Assembly: GCA_037953745.1 (NCBI GenBank)
Contig: JBAKBP010003147.1
Coordinates: 95,813-159,812 of the forward strand
Source of the DNA: Lithodes maja
Lineage: Eukaryota; Arthropoda; Malacostraca; Decapoda; Lithodidae
DNA length: 64,000 nucleotides
Direction: 5' to 3'
The position numbers and the translations under genes were made by a program. Below, piece by piece: positions 31,685 through 42,552 of the stretch. The notes below the pieces were generated by a model. It had not been told where the DNA came from, searched no databases, and was given only the letters and a program-made list of their open reading frames with translations. Positions within the stretch are counted from its first letter, which is position 1, and each line of letters begins with the position of its first letter.

Positions 31685-32335
31685 TTTTAGGTAGGTTATC
31701 ACCCCTGGAAGCTTATTTCTTCGTATTTAATCATTTTTGTTTTCGGTTAGTCTAGGCTACCATCCCTGGTGGCCTATTTCTGCGTACTTCAATTTTTAAA
31801 TTTTCAGTTAGGCTATCACCGCTTGTGGCCTATTTCTGTGTACCGGTATTTGATAATTTTTGTTTTCGGTTAGTCTAGGCTATAATCCCTGGTGGCCTAT
31901 TTCTGTGTACTTCAATTTTTAAACTTTCAGTTAGGCTATCACCGCTGGTGGCCTATTTCTGCGTACCGGTATTTCATAATTTTTGTTTTCTGTTATTTTT
32001 GTTTTCGGTTAAACTAGGGCTCTAGGCTATCATCTCTGGTGGCCTATTTCTGCGTACTTCAATTTTTAAATTTTCAGTTAGGATATCACCGCTGGTGGCC
32101 TATTTCTGCGTACCGGTATTTCATAATTTTTGTTTTCAGTTATTTTTGTTTTCGGTTAGGATAGGCTATCACCCCTGGTGGCCTATTTCTGTTTAAATAA
32201 AAATAAAGTTGTTTTCGGTTCGGCTATCACTGCGTATTTAAATTTAATTTTGTTTTGTTTTAATTTTCGGTTAGGCTATCACCGCTGATGACCTATTTGT
32301 GCATATTTCAACATTTTTGTTTTCGGTTAGGCCTA
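31685..32335 (+). repeat. CR1-e 5' UTR tandem monomers (about 10)
   Basis: Units of about 60 bp carry GGTTAGGCTATCACC, GGTGGCCTATTTCTGCGTA and TTTTTGTTTTCGG or variants. Two subtypes alternate, one ending TACTTCAATTTTTAAATTTT and one containing ACCGGTATTTCATAATTTTT, forming a dimer of about 125 bp repeated three times between about 31742 and 32160. CR1-c has four units without this dimer. Confidence 0.88.
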
Positions 32336-32433
32336 TTTAAGTAAGTGAAGCGACCTGAAGTGAGTGAAGTGTTTTTAAAGTGAAATAAGTGTTTTTAAGT
32401 GGGTGAAGTGATCTGAAGAAAGTGATCGTCACC

Positions 32434-32849
32434 ATGCCTCGTGCCTGTACGAACTGCGCCGGTAGGTTTGGTGCTTCCAGGTCTGCTCCTGCCGATCCAC
32501 AAGTCTGCCGACTCTGCCAGCAACGAGATGATCCAGCAAGATGATCCAGCACTACAAAAATAAGTCAAGGAATATCATCATCTCAGGCATTCTCCCCAAG
32601 ATCGACGCACCTGACAAATTCTACGACAAGGCCTTCAGCACAAATAGCCGACTAAAATATTTGTGTCTGAAGGAAGAAGTTGAATTCATCAACCTCTGGG
32701 ATAATTTCTATAACCAGCCTACTCTGTTCCGCAAGGATGGCACTCATCTAAACCCTGTGGGTTCAGCACGCATGGGTCGTCTCCTACATGAAGCAGTCCG
32801 CGGCCATGGATCAAAAAACGCCATCCGAGAAGAAGCAGCAGTGACATAA
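32434..32849 (+). pseudogene. CR1-e ORF1, internally deleted
   Basis: The ATG at 32434 gives MPRACTNCAGRFG and CRLCQQRDDPA, the zinc-motif N terminus as in CR1-c. Then roughly 600 bases are missing, including the GDSM and GSND blocks. A 13-base direct repeat (AGATGATCCAGCA) marks the junction near 32525-32552. The remainder (frame from 32541) reads KNKSRNIIISGILPKIDAPD, DKAFSTNSRL and DGTHLNPVGSARMGRLL, ending in TAA at 32847-32849. This C-terminal part matches CR1-b, not CR1-c. Confidence 0.85.
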
Positions 32850-32933
32850 ATCATCTAACGCCAAGCAAAAAAACAGAGGCAACCAAGGACCACAAGCGAT
32901 AAGGACCAAAGACAGCGAGGACCGAGGACAGCC

Positions 32934-35813
32934 ATGAACATAAATGTAGATCCGACAAGAACCAAAAATATTATTAAAGAGCGTTTCGTGAGTTCTAAAA
33001 TAACAAATTTAAAGGTTTTCTATGCAAACGCTCGTAGCATACGCAATAAATTTTGAGATTTAGAGGAGCTAGAGTTTACAGAAAATTATGATGTGATTGG
33101 CATAACAGAATCTTGGCTCAATACAGAAGATAGAGACTTTTTAGCAGAATATTCACTTCCCGGTTATGTAATGTTTGAGAAAAGCCGAAAAAATCGAAAT
33201 GGAGGTGGCGTTTTTCTTTATATCAAAGAAAGTCTTAACCCTACCCTCTTGTCAAAACCTAAAATTGTGAACGTCGACACATCTTTTGTGCTAATAAAGA
33301 ATAATAAAAGTACAAAAATAATACTTGCGTTAATATACAGACCTCTAGCTCAATCAGTGCAAACTGACCAAGAAATTTACGAACAAATTGCAGATGTAAG
33401 TAGCTCACAAGATACCGTAATTTTTGGCGACTTTAATTTACCTGTGTCCAAGTGGGGCGATACTCTTACTTCACACTCCGGACATGACTTGTATACGAAC
33501 TTGCAAGAGAGTTCGCTTTATCAATTTGTTCGAACGCCGACCCGTGGTAATAACGTTCTTGACATTGTACTTGCAACAAAAGAAGAATTAATAGAGAATT
33601 TGAATGTTGGTGATGAATTCAGTAACAGCGACCATCGTACGATAACTTTCACTTTAAAGTTTACTAGTAACGAACCAAATAGTAGCATCGAAAAAGTCCC
33701 TAATTTCAAGAAAGCAAACTTTCATAAACTTAGAGCTATGTTTAAAGAAACTGACTGGAGCTTTTTAATTAATAATAACGACATAAATACATCTTGGAAG
33801 TTATTCGAAACCACTTACCTAAAAGCAGTGCAAGACTGCATACCATCTAAAATACGGCGTCCAGGCCATAATAATAAGCCCAAATGGTGGAATAAAGATA
33901 TTTCAAACTGCCTGCTTGCTAAAAAATATGCTAATGATAGATTAAAATCCTCACAAAACGACGAAGAACGGGTGAAATTTGTAGAGCTACGACGCAAAGC
34001 CAAAAAGTTAATTAAGCAAAGTAAAAAGACCCTAGAGTTACATTTTGCGAATCAAAGTAAAACAAACCCGAAAGAATTCTATAGTTATATCAGAAAGAAA
34101 AAAGTAGTTACTTCAACTGTTGGACCGTTAGTCGATGAAAATGGAGAATACACCAAAGACGAAGTACTAATGAGTAATGCCCTCAATACCTTCTTTGCAT
34201 CAGTTTTTACAACAGCAGACCTCAGTGATATCCCTACACCATTGCCGATTCAGATTGATAATTCAGATGTTCTAAGCAATATCACCGTTACAGAGAGAGA
34301 AGTATTGAACTGTTTAGATAAACTCAAGGTAAATAAAACGCCTGAACCTGATACAATCTCGCCTAGAGTTCTAAACGAAGCTAAGGATGAGCTCTCCAAA
34401 CCACTGACATTACTATTCAATAAATCCTTGCAGTCTGGAAGTATGCCTGATCAGTGGAAGCTAGCCAACATAACGCCGATATTCAAAAAAGGCAGCAAAT
34501 CCCTACCCAGTAACTATCGTCCAATTAGCTTAACCTCAGTTGTATGTAAAATGCTAGAAACGGTCATAAGAGACAGACTCGTAAATCACTTTGAGGAAAA
34601 TAACATACTTAAAGATAATCAACACGGCTTTCGTAAAAAACGTTCATGTTTAACAAACCTCTTAGACTTCTTCCACGATATCCTCAACCTCTACGATGAG
34701 AGAAAAGCTGTAGATATTATATACCTTGATTTTCAAAAGGCCTTTGACAAAGTTCCCCACAAATGTTTACTGCTAAAACTAAAAGCGCATGGAATACAAG
34801 ACGGTGTGTTGAAATGGATAGAAAATTGGCTCAGCGACAAAAAGCAAAGGGTAGTCATAAACGGTAAGGCATCTAAATGGACCAATGTAAGTAGTGGGGT
34901 ACCCCAGGGATCGGTACTAGGACCAATTCTCTTTCTAATTTACATCAACAACATAGATGAGGGTCTCACCTGTACAATCTCAAAATTTGCTGACGATACA
35001 AAAATTGCAAATAGCGTACTCTCAAAAGAACATGTTGACGATATGCAACACAATCTAGATAAAATGTCATGTTGGGCCCAAATTTGGCAAATGAGTTTCA
35101 ATGCGGATAAATATAAAGTACTACATATCGGATACCAAAATGAGAAAGCAAACTATTCGATGAATGGCACTCGGCTTAAGAATGTAAACAGAGAAACCGA
35201 TCTGGGAGTAACAATATCGAGTAACCTAAAACCGAGTCAACAATGTTCAGAAGTTGTTAAGAAGGCAAACAAAATAATTGGCTTTATAGGCAGGTCATTT
35301 GAGCATAAATCCAAAGAAGTTATCCTAACCCTTTACAATTCCTTAGTCCGCCCTCTTCTGGAATACTGCGTTCAATCCTGGTGCCCTTATTACCAAAAAG
35401 ATAGAAACAAGCTAGAACGAGTTCAACGTAGAGTTACCAAAATGATACCTAGCCTAAAGAATAAACCATACGAAGAGCGTCTTAGAGAATTAAATCTATT
35501 TCCTTTAACCCAGCGCAGATTAAGAGGTGGCTTAATTCAAATGTTCAAAATCATCAAAGGCATCGACAATATGAACTGTAGTAAGTACTTCACTATCGAC
35601 CAATCTAATTACACACGGGGAAACGGCTGCAAAATTATTGGTAAATCTTTTAACTCACACGAATCTAAGAATTTCTTCTTCAATCGAGTTGTCAACTTGT
35701 GGAATGGGCTTCCCCGAGACGTTATAGACTGCAGCACCGTTGATTCATTTAAACTCCGCTTAGACAAATATCTCGCATCAAACCCGCGACTGACTGCGTT
35801 TGTAAATGAATAA
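32934..35813 (+). pseudogene. CR1-e ORF2, full length but with one nonsense codon
   Basis: The ATG at 32934 starts MNINVDPTRTK. Codon 41 is TGA (33054-33056) where CR1-c has TCA; after it the frame is open for 919 codons to the stop at 35811-35813. All catalytic motifs are present: GITESW, FGDFNLP, NSDHRTI, YLDFQKAFDK, SGVPQGSVLGP and FADDT. The C-terminus runs to LDKYLASNPRLTAFVNE, so this copy defines the natural end that CR1-c has lost. An internal ATG at 33093 would drop the first endonuclease block. ORF2 is nearly the same as in CR1-c. Confidence 0.92.
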
Positions 35814-36029
35814 CTTTATTTTATCCTCCCCTCAGTTACTAACCCATCTGTCCCCTACTAAGTTCCTAATCCTGCCACGGACATTAGTTCCCTTTCCAAT
35901 GTTCCCTTACCCACTCTAAGCCACTGTTTTGACACTTGATCCTCAGTGTTTTGGAGGACAAGCAGCCTAGAAGGGTCACTAGATCTGTTGTTGCTTGATT
36001 TCCTTTGTACTCCTTTGTACTTCTGACCT

Positions 36030-36505
36030 CCTGATCCCCACCTCCTCCTCCACTACTTCTCCTCTTCTCCCTCCCATACCATATCCAACTATGTTTGGTG
36101 GCTCTTCATTCCTTACATTTAGCAACTCATTGAAGTACTCCCTCCATCTTTCGACTTTCTCTTGCTTCTAGGCTAGCATTCTCTCATTCCTATCTTTCAC
36201 ACCCTTATTGTTTCCCTTGCTACCTTCCCTAACGTGCTTGACTTCTTTCCAGAACAGTTTCTTACACTCCCTCCATTTTACACTCAGATTCCTTCAAAAT
36301 TCCTCAACTACTCTTCTCTTACTTTCCTTCACTACTCTCTTCACCACTCTCTTTCTCTCCACGTACCTCGCTCGTTTCTACCTCTCCAAATCTTCATTCC
36401 CTCTACTTCCCAACCACTCTCTATACGCTTTCTTCTTGTCTTCCCCAGCTATTTTTACCTCTTCTGTCCACCATGCTGTACCTTTCACTCCCCTCCCTCT
36501 TCTCC
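36030..36505 (-). pseudogene. RTE-like LINE fragment, linker between endonuclease and reverse transcriptase
   Basis: Minus-strand frames, with shifts, give TAWWTEEVK, EDKKKAYREWL, RARYVERKRVVKRVVKESKR, LFWKEVKHVREGSKG and VERWREYFNELLNV. This Lys/Arg-rich linker and the WREYFNELLN block are typical of RTE-type elements. It directly follows the CR1-e 3' end and runs into MITE-D copy 2. All plus-strand frames here are shadows. Confidence 0.7.
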
Positions 36506-36509
36506 TCTA

Positions 36510-36718
36510 TACCCTGTTCCAAATAGGTAAGCCAGAAATCAAGCACCCTAACCTAGGTAAATATAAATGGGCTAGAGCAAATGGATTGTAAATTTTCACA
36601 CCTATTCCCTGGTTGCCTCTTCCCAAATGGTAGAAATATTAGCTGGATTACTCTAGTCGTTTGTGAGTTATATAGGTTAATGCTCAACAGTTTTGGCCTA
36701 CTTATTTGGACAAGAGTA
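36510..36718 (+). mobile_element. MITE-D copy 2 (TA-flanked)
   Basis: TACCCTGTTCCAAATAGGTA on the left, GGCCTACTTATTTGGACAAG then AGTA on the right. It is a good inverted repeat next to TA on both sides. The interior includes CTACTCTAGTCGTTTGTGAG-like sequence shared with the 56420 copy. Confidence 0.8.
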
Positions 36719-36721
36719 TAG

Positions 36722-36840
36722 GTAAGGTTGGGTTAGGTTCGGTTAGGTTAAAATAGTTAGGTTAGGTTAGTCAGCAAGGATCTGGGTTTAGGCTAAGTTT
36801 ATAAGTTGGTTCATTTGGTTAGATTAGGTTAGGCTAGACA
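36722..36840. repeat. GGTTA(G)-rich degenerate repeat
   Basis: Repeated GGTTAGGTTAG and GGTTCGGTTAGGTTA units, similar to the arthropod telomere motif TTAGG but short and degenerate. It is more likely a dispersed simple repeat than a telomere remnant. Confidence 0.5.
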
Positions 36841-36947
36841 TGTTCTCGTACAGTTCTATTAAATATTAAAACAACACTGGAAATACCAGCCAACTTGGCA
36901 AAACTTAGCTAGGATTTTCAGATTGTTTTTAATTGTTATTATAGTTT

Positions 36948-37185
36948 CCTCCCTAGACCTCCATACAACATAAACACATGCCCCAAAACCCGTCTTCGAC
37001 ATAAATTTGTAATTTTTTCTGTAGAATAATTACAGGCTCGCTATCACTCGCCAGGGAAAAAATCGATACCTAAATGGTAGTAAAGGTCTTAAAATCGCCA
37101 AACTAATGAGGCGAAATAATAAAAATATCAAAACTAATGGGGCTAAACATGAGGGAGGGGGGTTTCCAGAAAACCCCCTTACTAC
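36948..37185 (-). mobile_element. MITE-A copy 2, partial, minus strand
   Basis: AGTTTCCTCCCTAGACCTCC, ACAGGCTCGCTATCACTCGC, ATCGATACCTAAATGG and AATCGCCAAACTAATGAGGC are the reverse complements of MITE-A interior blocks. The GGGGAGATGGG terminus is lost; the end reads ACCCCCTTACTACTTGATG. Confidence 0.7.
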
Positions 37186-37844
37186 TTGATGTTTGCCTAA
37201 ACTGAATTGATTATCATTATGTATGTAAATATAATTTTTAGGTATGTCCGAGGAGGGCTTACTTAAATTTGGTTTCAGGTGTAACATTCACGTTACAAAG
37301 TGCCAAAGTCCGAAAATACACAAATAAATATACAAAACCATAGTATAGTATGATATATAAACATATACAATTGGCATTTTCATCATTATACTAAATTAAT
37401 TATGACACTATTTATTTAAGTTAATATAATTAACGCTATTTATAAGAAACCAGTAATAATAACATCTGGAACATATGGCTCTATTAGACATGCAAAAATG
37501 TCCAACTTAAGTTAAAATTACTGTTTTTTCGTGAACGTTAAATAAAAAAAAATAAAAAAAAATGCTGCGTCTAACAGTATACTTTTCGAAATTTGACTGA
37601 TCACATGCTTAATAAATACATAAACACACAAATACAAACATTATCTACTGTTTAATGTGTATGTGGTTAACATTACAAAGTACACAACAGACTAATAACA
37701 CACACAACAAAGCCACTCCAAGAGCTTCCTCTCTCCCCGCAACACCCCTTTTCCCCTCTTGGCACACTTCGAAAGTAGATAAGAGGTGCCGTTGTAAAGG
37801 CTTATCCCTCGATACCTTCAACTGACCTGACCAACATGACTATA
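37186..37844. other. Unassigned AT-rich stretch
   Basis: No gene or known element recognised; it includes an A-rich AAAAAAAATAAAAAAAA-type run near 37541-37561. Confidence 0.4.
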
Positions 37845-38508
37845 CTACTGTACTGGAATGGTAGGGTACTCTCTATAAAGGGTTCTGTGTTGTCCCTACT
37901 GTACTGGAATGGTTGAGTACTCTCTATAAAGGGTTCTGTGTTATCCCTACTGTACTGGAATGGTTGAGTACTCTCTATAAAGGGTTCTGTGTTGTCCCTA
38001 CTGTACTGGAATGGTTGAGTACTCTCTATAAAGGGTTCTGTGTTATCCCTACTGTACTGGAATGGTTGAGTACTCTCTATAAAGGGTTCTGTGTTGTCCC
38101 TACTGTACTGGAATGGTTGAGTACTCTCTATAAAGGGTTCTGTGTTATCCCTACTGTACTGGAATGGTTGAGTACTCTCTATAAAGGGTTCTGTGTTGTC
38201 CCTACTGTACTGGAATGGTTGAGTACTCTCTATAAAGGGTTCTGTGTTATCCCTACTGTACTGGAATAGTTGAGTACTCTCTTTAAAGGGTTCTGTGTTG
38301 TCCCTACTGTACTGGAATGGTTGAGTACTCTCTATAAAGGGTTCTGTGTTATCCCTACTGTACTGGAATGGTTGAGTACTCTCTATAAAGGGTTCTGTGT
38401 TGTCCCTACTGTACTGGAATGGTTGAGTACTCTCTATAAAGGGTTCTGTGTTATCCCTACTGTACTGGAATGGTTGAGGACTCTCTATAAAGGGTTCTGT
38501 TTTGTCCC
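37845..38508. repeat. 51-bp minisatellite, 13 copies, with 102-bp dimer structure
   Basis: The unit starts CTACTGTACTGGAATGGTTG and ends with GGGTTCTGTGTT(A/G)TCC. The A/G at that one site alternates strictly from unit to unit, so the true repeat is a 102-bp dimer. Both strands are open (17-residue repeats) because 51 is a multiple of 3. Edge units carry extra changes (TAGGG at 37862, CTTTAAAG at 38281, TTTTGTCC at the end). Confidence 0.95.
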
Positions 38509-38831
38509 TCCCCTCGTCTCCATTTACTCTGCTCATTATCTTCCTTCTCTTGCCTCCATTTCTCTCCAGAGTACCCTTCCACCCTCTCTCTTGCTCTCTC
38601 TCTTTCTTTCTTTTCCTACAAACTGCCTCCAATCCCCCCCCCCCCCTCCTTCTTCGTCACCATGGCAGTCTCACGCACTGCAGCTCCGTAGAATAAGAGT
38701 CACATGGGATCATTATTTTCCGGTAATTCTGGCAATATTCAGGCACATTTTTGACACCACATTCCATCAGTACAAGGTGTGAAACGGAAACCAAACCCCG
38801 TAATTTTTAGTCTGTGTTGTTGTGTATGCAA

Positions 38832-39010
38832 TGTTAATACCTTCTGCACCGGCGCGGCGATGTCTTTAATTTCATTCAAACTATATTTAGACGATTTTGC
38901 GCAGTTTATGAAGATCTGTGGTAGTAAAAATGGTCAAGTGAGATCATTCGAAGCCTGTTAATTGCTGGAGGCCCTTTTTAACTGAATATAATAGTCTTTT
39001 AGTAGCTAGA
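38832..39010 (+). mobile_element. Partial MITE-B-like element
   Basis: TTAATACCTTCTGCACCGGC at the left and TTTAGACGATTTTGCGCAG inside resemble MITE-B, and AACTGAATATAATAGTC resembles the matching right half. The right terminus is missing where MITE-A copy 3 begins. Confidence 0.55.
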
Positions 39011-39027
39011 GTAAAACAAAAATAGTT

Positions 39028-39304
39028 TCCTCCCTAGACCTCCATCAAGCTTAAAACAAAAACAAAATATCTCCAAATCCGATTTGTAAATTTGTTGGTA
39101 GTAAATTACAGGCTCACTATCGCTCACCAGGAGAAAATCGACGCGTAAATGGCACGAACTTTCTTAATATTGACAACGAAATGGGGTGAAAGGTCTTAAA
39201 ATCGCCAGAATAATGAGCCGAACGTCTTAAGATCTAAAAATAAGTGAGGCTAAATATGAGGGAGAAGGGGAGCCAAAAACAAACTCGCGCCCATCTCCCC
39301 TTAA
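39028..39304 (-). mobile_element. MITE-A copy 3, minus strand
   Basis: It runs from AGTTTCCTCCCTAGACCTCC to CGCCCATCTCCCC followed by TTAA at 39301. Shared interior blocks include AAAATCGACGCGTAAATGGC and CTTAAAATCGCCAGAATAAT. It is truncated at the low-coordinate end. Confidence 0.75.
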
Positions 39305-39654
39305 AACAAATGGCTCGCTTGGACACCTTGCATCAGTATCAATAAGTAGCTTGAAAGTAAATCATTATGGGTGACAATACTATTATTATGAAAATATATT
39401 ATGCCATCTGCCACATTAGTGTTGCGGTAAACGATTGCCTCAAATGCTCTCCTGTACCGTTGCCCACATAAATCCTGTTCCTAAGGACTTCGTGATCTTA
39501 TACATGGAAATATTTTGCGCATTATTGATTCATGAGTGGAGTTTCTTATGCAGTGGTTAACTCATCTGATTTGTCAACTGATAATTAAAAGAAATCACCC
39601 TCGCAATTAATTCATACTATTATATTTTCATACTCAATATCACAACGAGAAACA
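39305..39654. other. Unassigned stretch
   Basis: Nothing recognised in this stretch. Confidence 0.4.
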
Positions 39655-40073
39655 TAATGTATGCAGTCTCTCTCTCTTTGCCGCAATGTTGCATCTCTCG
39701 TTATTCTATCGCTACTACAATAATCAGTGTTCCTCAGAGCTTTCCCAGTGTATACCACCTCCTCCACGTAGGGTACGTAGTGCCCGTCTTGAAACACAAT
39801 CCCACCCCTACTCTGTGCAACTCTCCAACCCAAGAGTGAAATGTTATCCTCAGTCTTTCTTCTATTCAACAACTGAACTCTGGAACTCTCTCCCAGAATC
39901 AGTCTTTTCCTCTTCCTATGACTTAAATTGCTTCAAACTCCGTATGTCCAGGCATTTTGGCTTGAACATCTCTTGATTTTTGGCCCTACCACTCTTTCAA
40001 TTCTTGGGGAGGCACTCGATACAGTCAGTTCTGCCTTTTGTCTCTCTCACTCACATAAAACAAAAATATATAT
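39655..40073 (+). pseudogene. LINE-2 fragment: C-terminus and 3' end
   Basis: The frame at 39686-39976 reads MLHLSLFYRYYNNQCSSELS, then SVQLSNPRVKCYPQSFFYST and ELWNSLPESVF, matching the C-terminus of the 52-kb copy. The 3' UTR follows (GAGGCACTCGATACAGTCAG, TGCCTTTTGTCTCTC) and ends in AAAATATATATAT. It is 5'-truncated. Confidence 0.85.
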
Positions 40074-40076
40074 ATG

Positions 40077-41750
40077 GTCCGGTCGCCTTCTTAGTATTAA
40101 GCCCAGAGAGGGCAAAAAGCATATCCTTAGAACATATTATAATACTGGGCACAAGTAAGTGAGAGGGGGTGGAGTAGGAGGAATAGCGCCAGAATCACCC
40201 AAGGTGGATTTTTTAGTGAGAGTTCAACATTGTCAGAGGAGTACAAGGGAGTAAAGAGGAAGAGGTGATGGTGGTACCGTTAGGATGGAAAAGAGGAGGT
40301 AAATACGAGGAAGTGAAATTGTTGGAGAGGTTTTTGGATAGATGCCAACAAGTTTGGGAAGAGCTAGAGTTGGAAAGTTCAGAAAATGTATTATTGATGA
40401 AAGAGATTTTGGCGAGTCGAAGGACAGAATTGGCTTGATTTTAGGCAGAGACATATAAAGGTCGGGATTCTTGAGTTTGAAGGTGACGTAGATAGCAGTA
40501 GAACAAGTGTGAGTAAACAAAGATTTTTGGGAGTTAGTTTGAGAGAAAAAGAATGGATTGTATGCTTCCATGCCTGAAAAGATAATCTCAGTAATGCGCT
40601 CGACACTCTCTGAGAGTCCCCAGCCACGGAAGCAAGAGTCATTCCATGGGAAACCAAAGAAGTTCTGCTGTAGAGCCCCTCAGTCGGCAGCGCCAAAATG
40701 CCACAAGCGCCGCCGGCTGGGAGGGATCAGCAGGCCGTACTGGAGAGACAGGACAGGTCGCAGAGTTAAGGTTAGTATTGGAGGAGGCCAACAAAGGGAG
40801 AAGATTTACAGTTAAGCAGAAGGATTAGAGGTTTGTAATAGGTCAAGAATATTGGGCCGATCTCCAGGGCGGTCCAAGATATGGGTAGGGTGCTGAACTA
40901 ACTGCTCTAGGTCATTTAGGTTAGAACAGATGTAGGCTTCTTCACCAGGTTGGTCAGTTCACCACTATCATTGGTGGTGGTGAACATCGAAATCTCCTAA
41001 GGTGGAAATTTCAAAGAAGGGAGAGATTGATTGAATGTGTTTCACTTTAGAAGTAAGATAGTCGAAGACTTTTGGATAGTCAGTAGAATTAGGGGAGAGA
41101 TAAACAGCACAGATGTACTTAGTGAGAGAGTGACAAAATAGCTTAAGCAAGAGTGTTAAGAAGAGTCAAAGTTGGGAACACGAGAGCAAGTAGGATTGTT
41201 GCGTACAAATTAATACGTACATACATACATACATACAACATCCACCTATGGCTTTGAATTGAGGATACAGATAGTAGGATGATACAGAGAAGGGTTTGCT
41301 GTCCATTGCCCTAGACAACTGTGTTTCGGTGACGAAAAGTAAGTCAGGTTTGGTAGAAGAGAGACAGTGTTCTACAGAGAGGAAGGAAGAGGAAAGGCCG
41401 CGAATGTTATATAAGTTGATAGAGTAGAACGTATAGGTCCAGGGCACTTTGCAAAGTCTACAACAGGGGTTGGTCTGATGGTGGCATCAATGGTCCCCCC
41501 TCCGTGGGGACTCCAAGCCAGGGGGAAATTGACGATATTATGGTTATATCAATAACATTTGCAAAGGTAGTGAAGTATGTAATGTGTTTGTACTTTAATG
41601 TATTGATAGCAAGAGAAGGTGTTTTAGAGGGCAGACTGGGGTTGCCTTCAATACTGATGAGACACAAAAAGGATCAGCTAGGGAGCCCTGGTGGTGAAAC
41701 AGTAGTTCCAACTGTCCTTGTCAACCACATATAATACTCCAATACCGCCT
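40077..41750 (-). pseudogene. LINE-2 5' half: endonuclease domain, minus strand
   Basis: The minus strand at 41166-41447 reads INLYNIRGLSSSF, KPDLLFVTETQLS and YLYPQFKAIGG, and at 40968-41150 CAVYLSPNSTDYPKVFDYLT and STLGDFDVHH. These are the N-terminal, Glu (TET) and GDFN-like blocks of an APE endonuclease. At the low end, the reverse complement of 40077-40150 matches the start of the reverse transcriptase at 52395-52470 (TLSGL...KAYGPDG). Stops and shifts are common. It lies directly beside a plus-strand LINE-2 3' end, in opposite orientation. Confidence 0.78.
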
Positions 41751-42552
41751 AAAGGCTCCGCCTGTTCAATTATATTACTACTACTTCTATTCTCCTAAGC
41801 TTATTGCATATCAGTCGTATTGCAAATGAACTTCTGACGAAGCATTACACTAGGTAGTAATTGACTAGTCCAATACAACTGTCAACACGAATTATACCTG
41901 CGATAATGTCCAGTTTCGTGTAGTGAGGATCGACAATTATCTACTCAGAAGCGCATCACAATTATATAAAAAAGCTACGTGTTAGGAAACGCCCCGGCCC
42001 TTCCTAGGGTTGATGAGGGTGGAGCTGCTACCGCCAGAAGCTATGTGGACTCATCAAGTGGTGGGCCCGGCAGAGGCTCCGAACATTTATGGTCCTAGAT
42101 AGAGACATTAAGGTCTTATGGGTGGTGCCGTTACTGATGTGTTCATAGATTAAACAATTTACAGCTTCCACTCGCATTTCTGCCTTTGTTAAACACGTTC
42201 AGCTTGTAAGTACCTATTATTTTGTTGTCATATAAATTGAGAAATGTTTAAATTTGTAAGGATAACCTCACCATCAAGTAGTCACCCAATTAAATATAAT
42301 TTTCTAATTAGCAGTGACTTGTATCAGCTGTGCAAAATATAGAGTTAATTGTGTGTGATATTGCAGTAACTCGGTGCCCCTTCACCACTTGAGATATTAA
42401 GAGCCACCAGACGACTCTCGCCCCTACACTTATTACTTACTCTCCTTGTGTGTTTTTACATAATTGTATTTATTAGACAAGTTCACAATTTGTATCTTAA
42501 AATTATATTGAAATCATATTTGAAATAGAATGACTAGTGTATATAAGTTCTA
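41751..42552. other. Unassigned stretch
   Basis: No gene or element recognised. A GC-richer block at about 41990-42090 (CGCCCCGGCCCTTCC) stands out. Confidence 0.35.

Larger units (their letters stand above)
29344..36020 (+). mobile_element. CR1-e: near full-length CR1 copy carrying a nested DNA transposon
   Basis: The 5' leader 29344-29571 aligns with CR1-c from the same first base (AGTATCCTACTGTAGC). A 2085-bp transposon then interrupts it, and the leader resumes at 31657. The monomer block (31685-32335), a deleted ORF1 (32434-32849), ORF2 (32934-35813) and the 3' UTR with a short CTTTGTAC tail follow. Without the nested element the copy is about 4.6 kb. One nonsense codon is the only lesion found in ORF2. 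Confidence 0.93.

Noticed and set aside
36722..36840. Interstitial telomere
   Set aside because: The GGTTA units are few and degenerate, and similar motifs occur as dispersed simple repeats (also near 13360).
37802..38782. 276-codon minus and 118-/170-codon plus open frames
   Set aside because: By-products of the 51-bp array, whose length is a multiple of 3.
39655..41750. Twin-priming inversion of one LINE-2 insertion
   Set aside because: The inverted piece lies downstream of the 3' end, whereas twin priming puts it upstream.
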